NCBI GenBank assembly: GCA_947388575.1 | Contig: CANDSI010000003.1 | Span: 1-17,428 of the forward strand | Length of the DNA stretch: 17,428 nt | Origin: an uncultured Mycoplasma sp. | GTDB taxonomy: Bacteria; Bacillota_I; Bacilli_A; RF39; UBA660 | Direction of reading: 5' to 3' | Shown here: one piece after another, positions 12,605-17,428 of the stretch | Layout: every line of letters begins with the position of its first letter | Position numbering within the stretch: position 1 is the first letter of the stretch | Made by a program: the position numbers and the translations under genes | The notes under the pieces: model-generated | What the model saw: the letters and a program-made list of their open reading frames with translations, nothing else | The model's database searches: none | Told to the model about the DNA's origin: nothing

Positions 12605-14050
12605 ATGGATTTAATAGTAAAAGCAAAAAATATAGATTTAGAATATAATGGAAGACAAATTTTAAATATTGATAATTTAGAAATATATAACTATGATAAA
12701 ATCGGAATAGTAGGAAAAAATGGTAGTGGCAAAACAACATTATTAAAAGTCTTATTAGGACAAATAGAATTAAAAACAGCAGAGATTAAAACTTATGGAA
12801 AAATATCATATATTCCACAATTAGAGCAAATAGATATAACCAACATAGAAGATAAATCTATATTAGGTAAATTAAATGTTCATAATGTAGAAGGTAATAA
12901 TCTATCAGGAGGAGAAGAAACAAAATTAAAAATAGCAAAAGCATTATCAGAAAATAGTGATGGCATATTTGCAGATGAACCTACTTGTAATTTAGATAAA
13001 GACAGTATCGATTATATAACAAAAACATTAAAATATTATTCTGGAAGTGTAGTAGTAATCAGCCACGATAGATATTTTTTAGATGAAGTTGTAAATAAGA
13101 TATGGGAAATTGAAAATGGCAAAATTACAGAATATTGGGGGAATTATACAGATTATATAGAACAAAAAGAACAAGAAAAGCAAACCCACTTAAAAAAATA
13201 TGAACAATATATAAATGAAAAGCAAAGGCTAGAAAAAATAATTACTGAAAAACAAAAGCAAGCACAAAAAGTTGGAAAAAGTAAAAATCAAAAAAGTACA
13301 GAAAATGGTGGAAGATTAGCACATCAAAAATCAACAGGGAGTAAAGAAAAAGCACTTCATAAATCAGCAAAAGCAGTAGAAAAAAGAATAGAAGAGCTAG
13401 AAGAAATAAGTAAACCAATAAAAGAAAGGCAAATACATTTTAGAATTAGTGGTTCGCTTGAGATATATAATCCTGTTCCAATTATGAGTGATAATCTAAA
13501 TAAAAAAATTGGTAATAAAATAATATTTGAAGATGCAAAATTTAAAATACCACTTGGCAAAAAAGTAGCAATTACTGGAGCAAATGGAACTGGAAAAACC
13601 ACATTAATAAAAATGATTTTAAATAAAGAAACTGGAATAGAAATATCTCCCAAAGTACAAATTGGTTATTTTGCACAAAATGGATATAAGTTTGAAAAAG
13701 AAAAAAATGTTTTAGAGTTTTTAAAAGAAGAATCAGATTATCAGGTGTCAGAAATAAGAAGTATGATAGCAATGTTAGGATTAAACCAAAATGTAATTAC
13801 TAGAAAAATGAAAACATTAAGTGGTGGAGAAATTGTAAAAATATTATTATGTAAAATGTTGCTTGGAAGATATAATGTACTAATTATGGATGAACCTAAT
13901 AATTATTTAGATATACCAAGTATAGAAGCATTAGAAAGCCTTATGAAACAATATAAAGGTACAATAATATTTATATCACATGATAAACGATTAGTACAAA
14001 ATGTAGCAGATATTGTATATGAAATTAAAGATAATAAAATAATGGAATAA
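12605..14050 (+). CDS. ABC-F family ATPase, ribosome-protection (ARE) type
   Basis: This 481-residue protein has two ABC ATPase domains and no membrane segments, the hallmark of ABC-F proteins that bind the ribosomal E site. First domain: Walker A GKNGSGKT (37-44), signature LSGGE (100-104), Walker B ADEPT (123-127), SHD (153-155). Second: GANGTGKT (325-332), LSGGE (405-409), MDEP (428-431), SHD (458-460). A charged helical linker at about 180-280 carries the ribosome-reaching arm. Length and inducible leader fit antibiotic-resistance ABC-F proteins of the Vga/Lsa/Msr group, which displace macrolide, lincosamide, streptogramin or pleuromutilin drugs; the exact subgroup and drug cannot be read from sequence alone. 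Confidence 0.85.
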   Translation: MDLIVKAKNIDLEYNGRQILNIDNLEIYNYDKIGIVGKNGSGKTTLLKVLLGQIELKTAEIKTYGKISYIPQLEQIDITNIEDKSILGKLNVHNVEGNNLSGGEETKLKIAKALSENSDGIFADEPTCNLDKDSIDYITKTLKYYSGSVVVISHDRYFLDEVVNKIWEIENGKITEYWGNYTDYIEQKEQEKQTHLKKYEQYINEKQRLEKIITEKQKQAQKVGKSKNQKSTENGGRLAHQKSTGSKEKALHKSAKAVEKRIEELEEISKPIKERQIHFRISGSLEIYNPVPIMSDNLNKKIGNKIIFEDAKFKIPLGKKVAITGANGTGKTTLIKMILNKETGIEISPKVQIGYFAQNGYKFEKEKNVLEFLKEESDYQVSEIRSMIAMLGLNQNVITRKMKTLSGGEIVKILLCKMLLGRYNVLIMDEPNNYLDIPSIEALESLMKQYKGTIIFISHDKRLVQNVADIVYEIKDNKIME

Positions 14051-14087
14051 CATAACAATAAATTACAATTTTGAAAGGAAGTAATAT

Positions 14088-14189
14088 ATGGATTATCAAA
14101 AACATATACCATATTTATTAGATAAAAACTTTAAAGAAAATGTAAGAAAATATAAAAGATTTATTTTTTGCCTTAATAAAAAACCGTAG
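14088..14189 (+). pseudogene. Truncated 5' gene fragment cut by the secreted-protein cassette
   Basis: A 33-codon frame starting MDYQKHIPYLLDKNF follows a good AAAGGAAG site and the shared intergenic motif, 37 nt after the ABC-F gene. It ends in a TAG lying within the terminator hairpin of the oppositely oriented secreted-protein gene. The bases up to 14180 have the local A+T-rich character, and after that the composition changes. It therefore looks like the start of a gene whose remainder was replaced when the cassette arrived. No continuation is seen beyond the cassette. A genuine short peptide is the alternative. Confidence 0.4.
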
Positions 14190-14209
14190 ACTGGTACACC
14201 AGTCTACGG
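14178..14209 (-). terminator. Terminator of the secreted-protein gene
   Basis: A perfect 12-bp stem (14184-14195 with 14198-14209) with a 2-nt centre is followed on the minus strand by TTTTTT. It is directional: the plus strand lacks a U-run. Confidence 0.85.
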
Positions 14210-14213
14210 AAAT

Positions 14214-14793
14214 CTGTGGGAGATACTAACTATTTGTTACTTACTGTTGCTGTTTGCTGAAATTAATAAATCCAGCAGTTAATGCGACCGGACCCAGGGG
14301 TATTGCCATTCCAGTTGATGATGGAATAGTGAATGCGATAGGTTCCTGTCTGACCGTTAAGGAACTTGATGTTATGCCAGTTGTCCTTGTTGGACATAGT
14401 GATGTAATCACCAGCATTATCAAGTGTCCCCCATGCGAAAGTGCCATCCGGTCTGTAAACCTGAACTGCCACAGCATCATTGGAACCGAAGTTCTCAATG
14501 TTTAAAGTAAGCTGTGCAGTAGGCCAGCCCATGCCAGTTACATTGACATAGAAATCGCCGACGGTGCTTTCGCCAGAATTGTGCCAATGCTGACCATATC
14601 CACTCAGCGATCCGTAAGGAACAATCCCACTGTCGCTCGCTTCAACGGCAACCACATTGGAAACGGGTTCTGCCTCTGCTGCAAACGCAGTAGTGCCACA
14701 AAGGCAGGTGAAAGCCATGGCTAACGCCATAATGATACCTAAATGTCTTTTCATGATATTACCTCCTGTAATAGACACAAGTATCTCCCACAG
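14214..14793. repeat. 14-bp inverted repeats flanking the secreted-protein gene
   Basis: CTGTGGGAGATACT (14214-14227) and its exact complement AGTATCTCCCACAG (14780-14793) bracket the gene: one lies just after the stop codon and the other in the 5' leader. A 9-bp direct repeat CTTAATAAA lies outside (14172-14180 and 14826-14834). Confidence 0.6.
14263..14754 (-). CDS. Secreted protein of unknown function, foreign composition
   Basis: The 163-residue precursor has a clear Sec signal peptide (MKRH, then hydrophobic 5-22, cleavage near AFA-AEA at 25). The mature part, about 138 residues, is rich in Trp, Gly, Asn and aromatic residues with alternating strands (FYVNVTG, AQLTLNIENF, AVAVQVYRPDG, YRIHYSIINW), suggesting a beta sandwich; the end is INCWIY. 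I recognise no family. Codon use is about half G+C, far above all neighbours, so the gene was probably acquired recently from a richer genome such as a Lachnospiraceae. It runs against its neighbours and has its own promoter, AGGAGG site (7 nt from the ATG) and terminator. Adhesive, enzyme-inhibiting or antimicrobial roles are all open. Confidence 0.8.
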   Translation of the reverse strand: MKRHLGIIMALAMAFTCLCGTTAFAAEAEPVSNVVAVEASDSGIVPYGSLSGYGQHWHNSGESTVGDFYVNVTGMGWPTAQLTLNIENFGSNDAVAVQVYRPDGTFAWGTLDNAGDYITMSNKDNWHNIKFLNGQTGTYRIHYSIINWNGNTPGSGRINCWIY

Positions 14794-14848
14794 TTTTTTT
14801 TGCTTACCGAACGATTACAACCGTTCTTAATAAATAAGCATAGCATAA

Positions 14849-14877
14849 ATTATACAACATATTTTTATAAAAGTAAA
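14849..14877 (-). promoter_or_regulatory. Promoter of the secreted-protein gene
   Basis: On the minus strand TTTACT and TATAAT are 17 nt apart. The leader of about 90 nt contains GAACG-N8-CGTTC (about 14808-14825) and one 14-bp inverted repeat arm before the AGGAGG site. The promoter lies in local A+T-rich DNA, outside the outer direct repeat. Confidence 0.5.
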
Positions 14878-14964
14878 AACACAAAAAATACGCAAAAAGA
14901 TGTCGACAGAAATCGACAAATAGCAGTGTTTTTTAGTTTTATATTTAGAAAGGGGGGCTAGATT

Positions 14965-15702
14965 GTGAATAATAAAGAAGATTGGGAAGAATTAGAAAAA
15001 TGGCAAGAAAGAAGAAAAGAAGAACAAATGGAAAAGTTTAGAGTGGATTTTTCAGAAATAGCTAAAAAAAGAGAATACAAAGGAGTAAACACTATTGTAA
15101 AAGGAATGAAAATAGCAGGAAAAACAATTAAAATTGGTGGAATTATAACTATTATAATAGTTATAGCTATCGTTCTTTTGATTTTTGACTTAATTATTTC
15201 TAATATAAATGCAAAAACAAATATAAAACCAAAAAAAACAATAGAAAATATGTATAATACAGAAGTTGATTTAATCTATCAAGACATAGATGAAAAAGAA
15301 AATGGCAAATATGTTTTTAAAGTATCAAATAATAACGAAATTAAATTCACAGCCATAAGAAAATTTGGAAGTTTAAGTGAAGATTATTCTGATAATTGTC
15401 ATAAATATTACTTTGAACGATGGGAAAGTAAAGAAAAAGAAAATTTTATAATAACTGAAAATAAAACAGAAGATATTTTAGACTATGATACATATATAGA
15501 AATAGATTCATATGAAGAACTAGAAAAAGCAATGGATATTATAAATAATTTTGTGAATTATTGTGGAAATAATTTTTCTGCTAATTGGAGAATTTATTTA
15601 AAAAAAGGAAATTACATAATATATCCTTATCAACAAAGTGGAATATCTAAAGAGGAGGCAGTTAATAACGCAAAAGAATTATATAATAAATATTTAAAAT
15701 AA
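14965..15702 (+). CDS. Single-pass membrane protein with cytoplasmic charged N-terminus
   Basis: The protein has 245 residues. An N-terminal region of about 50 residues is charged and coiled (EDWEELEKWQERRKEEQ), then a membrane helix spans about 56-79, and a predicted extracellular domain of about 160 residues follows. No family is recognised. It starts with GTG, which is 7 nt from a strong AAAGGGGGG site; no better ATG exists nearby. TGTCGACA and a second TCGACA lie about 50 nt upstream (14901-14917) and might be regulator sites. About 230 bp without a gene separate it from the next frame. Confidence 0.6.
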   Translation: MNNKEDWEELEKWQERRKEEQMEKFRVDFSEIAKKREYKGVNTIVKGMKIAGKTIKIGGIITIIIVIAIVLLIFDLIISNINAKTNIKPKKTIENMYNTEVDLIYQDIDEKENGKYVFKVSNNNEIKFTAIRKFGSLSEDYSDNCHKYYFERWESKEKENFIITENKTEDILDYDTYIEIDSYEELEKAMDIINNFVNYCGNNFSANWRIYLKKGNYIIYPYQQSGISKEEAVNNAKELYNKYLK

Positions 15703-15875
15703 ATTTTGCAAAGAATGTAACGAAAATGAACTTGATTCGTCTTATATGTAAAGATATATAAAATACTGCATAACTCAAAATTTATTGCTAATGTATATAG
15801 ATGATTCAGCTAGTATTTGATTTTTAGAGTATAAAAAAACATTTAAGAGAATACAAAAAATATACATAAACTAAC

Positions 15876-15904
15876 TTGATATTTATTAAAGAATCTATTA
15901 TAAT
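15876..15904 (+). promoter_or_regulatory. Promoter of the 15931 membrane protein gene
   Basis: TTGATA and TATAAT are separated by exactly 17 nt, about 27 nt upstream of the start codon. The gene is therefore transcribed on its own up to the terminator at 16622-16653. Confidence 0.75.
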
Positions 15905-15930
15905 ACAAATAGAAATTGGAGGATAAAATT

Positions 15931-16608
15931 ATGGAAAAAGAAAAAATAAAATTATGGAAAATAATAGTTGCAATATTAGTAATATTATTAGTTATTTTTG
16001 CAATAAATACGATTAGAAAAGTTATAATATTTAATAATTTACAAGAAAAAATTAGCAAGTATGAAAAAAGTGAGAATATGTATTCTAAAATAGATTCAGA
16101 AAAGTCAATAACAGAAAGATTTATTAAAAATGATATAGATAAGTTAATAATAAAGTATAAAGATAAACCAATGACAGTTATTCAATTAAAAAATGGAAAC
16201 GAATGTAAGAATTATACCTTTTTTGAAGAAACTAAAAAAGTAACAGTAACTGATGTTAATAATATGGATGCCTTGAGAGTTACAAAAATAAATAATACCA
16301 TTAACACAAATTCTTTTATAGATAAACTTATAAAATGTATTACTTCAAAAGTTTCTACAGAAACAATAGATGGAAAAGAATATTATGTTATAGATGGAAA
16401 ATTAAGCGGAAGTCAATTAATGCTACAAAATGTTATATCAACGAAAGCATATATAGATAGAGAAACTGGATTAACAATGAAAATAATTGAGATCACAAAA
16501 GAAAACAATAATAAAAAAGAATATATTACTAATTATGAGTACAATTTTGACTCTATTACAGATGATGAAATTAGTGAACCTAATACTATTGGTTATGAAG
16601 AAAATTAA
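15931..16608 (+). CDS. Membrane-anchored protein with LolA/RseB-like pattern
   Basis: The 225-residue protein has a membrane helix at about 10-28 and a predicted extracellular part that begins with a helix (NLQEKISKYEKSENMYSKI). Alternating strands follow: VIQLKNGNE, KKVTVTDV, KEYYVIDGKL, then KAYIDRETGLTMKIIEI and TNYEYNFDSITDDEISEP. This strand order, with an 'IDRETGL' turn and a terminal 'F..I.D.E...P', is reminiscent of LolA/RseB-like lipid- or ligand-binding folds found in anchored proteins of Clostridia; the match is by pattern. I placed the start at the ATG at 15931, after GGAGG, rather than at the TTG at 15916. Function unknown. Confidence 0.65.
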   Translation: MEKEKIKLWKIIVAILVILLVIFAINTIRKVIIFNNLQEKISKYEKSENMYSKIDSEKSITERFIKNDIDKLIIKYKDKPMTVIQLKNGNECKNYTFFEETKKVTVTDVNNMDALRVTKINNTINTNSFIDKLIKCITSKVSTETIDGKEYYVIDGKLSGSQLMLQNVISTKAYIDRETGLTMKIIEITKENNNKKEYITNYEYNFDSITDDEISEPNTIGYEEN

Positions 16609-16621
16609 TATAAATAGCATT

Positions 16622-16653
16622 AATAGGCAATAAAGTTTTATTGCCTATTTTTT
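16622..16653 (+). terminator. Rho-independent terminator
   Basis: AATAGGCAATAA (16622-16633) pairs with TTATTGCCTATT (16638-16649) over a 4-nt loop, followed by more T residues. It closes the 15931 transcription unit. Confidence 0.9.
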
Positions 16654-16662
16654 ACAATATCA

Positions 16663-16692
16663 TTGAGAAAGCAGTATAAATTATGATAAAAT
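16663..16692 (+). promoter_or_regulatory. Candidate promoter of the ABC exporter gene
   Basis: TTGAGA and TAAAAT are 18 nt apart, directly after the terminator and 40 nt before the ATPase start codon. Confidence 0.45.
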
Positions 16693-16731
16693 TAGAGCAA
16701 GTACAGAGCTTATAAAAAGGGGAAATAACAA

Positions 16732-17428
16732 ATGTTAAAATTAGAAAGTGTATCAAAGATTTATTATAATAAAGGAATGATTGCAACAGGAATAACAAAA
16801 GTAAATTTAGAATTAAAATTAGGAGAATTTGTTGTAATTACAGGAGAATCTGGAAGTGGAAAAAGTACACTCTTAAATGTAATATCTGGTATTGATAGTT
16901 ATGAAGAGGGTGAAATGTATGTAAATGGCAAAGAAACAAGTCATTATACAGAAAAAGATTTTGAAGAATATAGAAGAAAATATATAGCAAATATATTTCA
17001 AAACTTTAATTTGATAAATAGTTATACTGTATATCAAAACATAGAACTGATACTATTGTTAAAAGGCGAAAAGAAAAGTAATATAAAGAAAAAAATATTA
17101 GATATAATAAATAAAGTAGGTTTAACTAAATTCAAAAATACAAAGGTTTCAAAATTATCAGGAGGGCAAAAACAAAGAGTAGCAATAGCAAGAGCAATAA
17201 TAAAAGATACTCCTATTATAGTGGCAGATGAGCCAACAGGTAATTTAGATACGAAATCAGCAGAGGAAATTATAGAATTATTAAGAAAGGTTGCAAAAGA
17301 TAAATTAGTAGTTATGGTAACACATAACATAGAACAAGTAGAACAATATGCCACAAAAATTATAAAAATGCATGATGGTAGAATTGTAAGTTGTAATGAA
17401 ATAAAGAAAATTAAAGAAAATAAAGATA
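16732..17428 (+). CDS. ABC transporter ATP-binding protein (LolD/MacB type), partial at right edge
   Basis: A frame of 232 codons is open to the window end. It shows Walker A GESGSGKST (38-46), Q-loop Q90, signature LSGGQ (142-146), Walker B IIVADEPTGNLD (162-173) and H-loop H198 (VTHN). The ADEPTGNLD form and overall pattern place it with the LolD/MacB/BceA-type ATPases, which work with FtsX-like permeases to export or remove peptides and lipids. A complete ATPase would be nearly finished here, but many clostridial versions are fused to the permease, so the rest may be an FtsX domain. AAAGGGG lies at good spacing before the ATG. Peptide export or antimicrobial-peptide resistance is the likely role. 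Confidence 0.85.
   Translation, partial: MLKLESVSKIYYNKGMIATGITKVNLELKLGEFVVITGESGSGKSTLLNVISGIDSYEEGEMYVNGKETSHYTEKDFEEYRRKYIANIFQNFNLINSYTVYQNIELILLLKGEKKSNIKKKILDIINKVGLTKFKNTKVSKLSGGQKQRVAIARAIIKDTPIIVADEPTGNLDTKSAEEIIELLRKVAKDKLVVMVTHNIEQVEQYATKIIKMHDGRIVSCNEIKKIKENKD

Larger units (their letters stand above)
10635..14077 (+). repeat. Dispersed intergenic motif AAATTACAATTTGAAAG
   Basis: Full or close copies lie at 10635-10651, 11164-11180 and 14060-14077, and a shorter AAATTACAA at 12409-12417. Each lies at or within about 20 nt of the end of a coding region in the cluster. The first two continue into the shared TGAGATGA leading to the next start codon. Start and end given here are those of the whole set, not one continuous repeat. 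Confidence 0.5.
4553..17428. mobile_element. tRNA-fMet integrative element (element 2), right end not in window
   Basis: The left boundary is the tRNA fragment. It is followed by tandem arm-type sites, an integrase, an excisionase-like gene and a leftward regulatory and accessory module, then rightward cargo genes. No second tRNA end or relaxase is seen before 17428, so the element continues, or the cargo belongs to another unit. Whether everything to the right edge belongs to one element is inferred. Confidence 0.5.

Noticed and set aside
12528..12740. Leftward frame of 70 codons
   Set aside because: It covers the attenuator and Walker A region of the ABC-F gene in antisense and has no initiation signal.
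13357..13653. Leftward hydrophobic frame of 98 codons
   Set aside because: It is the complement of the second ABC-F ATPase domain; apparent hydrophobicity arises from A-rich coding sequence read backwards.
14254..14505. Rightward frame of 83 codons within the cassette
   Set aside because: It is the antisense of the secreted-protein gene, which has a signal peptide, a strong ribosome binding site and a terminator in the other direction.
14172..14834. Insertion sequence with target duplication
   Set aside because: There is no transposase, the 9-bp direct repeat is not adjacent to the 14-bp inverted repeats, and it is A+T rich enough to occur by chance; kept only as a possible non-autonomous cassette.
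17034..17354. Leftward frame of 106 codons
   Set aside because: It is antisense to the signature and Walker B region of the exporter ATPase.

Overview
The window looks like DNA from a low-G+C Gram-positive bacterium of the class Clostridia, probably a gut commensal. Most of it is very A+T rich, ribosome binding sites are strong AGGAGG-type, promoters follow the TTGACA-17-TATAAT pattern, and the proteins are rich in Lys, Ile and Asn. Almost everything here is accessory DNA: two integrative elements meet head to head at the remains of an initiator tRNA gene.

Element 1 (1 to roughly 4400) has the gene order of the int end of a Tn916-type conjugative transposon. An XRE repressor and a small membrane protein run leftward (121-1125). 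A divergent promoter makes a structured leader with a Trp/Arg-rich 27-codon peptide and a terminator (1210-1535). A second promoter, behind three copies of a TTGCRY-N3-RYGCAA palindrome, drives an operon of sigma-like regulator, DUF3846-like protein, excisionase and tyrosine integrase (1802-4112). Large palindromes and repeated ACTAAACAA motifs (4121-4391) mark the probable element end.

The junction (about 4400-4607) holds a rho-independent terminator and the last 55 nt of a tRNA-fMet(CAT) gene on the minus strand. The 5' part of the tRNA is absent, as expected where an integrase has split the gene.

Element 2 begins there. Its core runs leftward from 9236 to 4760: a possible two-piece sigma factor, two small proteins, an HTH protein, a 303-residue protein whose C-terminus resembles the integrase arm-binding domain, an excisionase-like protein and a 505-residue integrase. 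Four copies of TTTCCYTAATT flank the integrase gene as likely arm sites. From 9773 the genes turn rightward and look like cargo: a membrane protein, two unknown proteins (one with an immunity-like C-terminus), an ABC-F ribosome-protection-type ATPase under a hexapeptide-leader attenuator, a compact gene of much higher G+C for a secreted protein inserted on the opposite strand, two more single-pass membrane proteins, and an ABC exporter ATPase that runs off the right edge.

The strongest leads are the tRNA-fMet junction with two convergent integrases, the ABC-F translational attenuator, the WWW-peptide attenuator placed directly ahead of the element 1 mobility operon, the arm-domain protein paired with repeated arm sites in element 2, and the foreign secreted-protein cassette with 14-bp inverted repeats.
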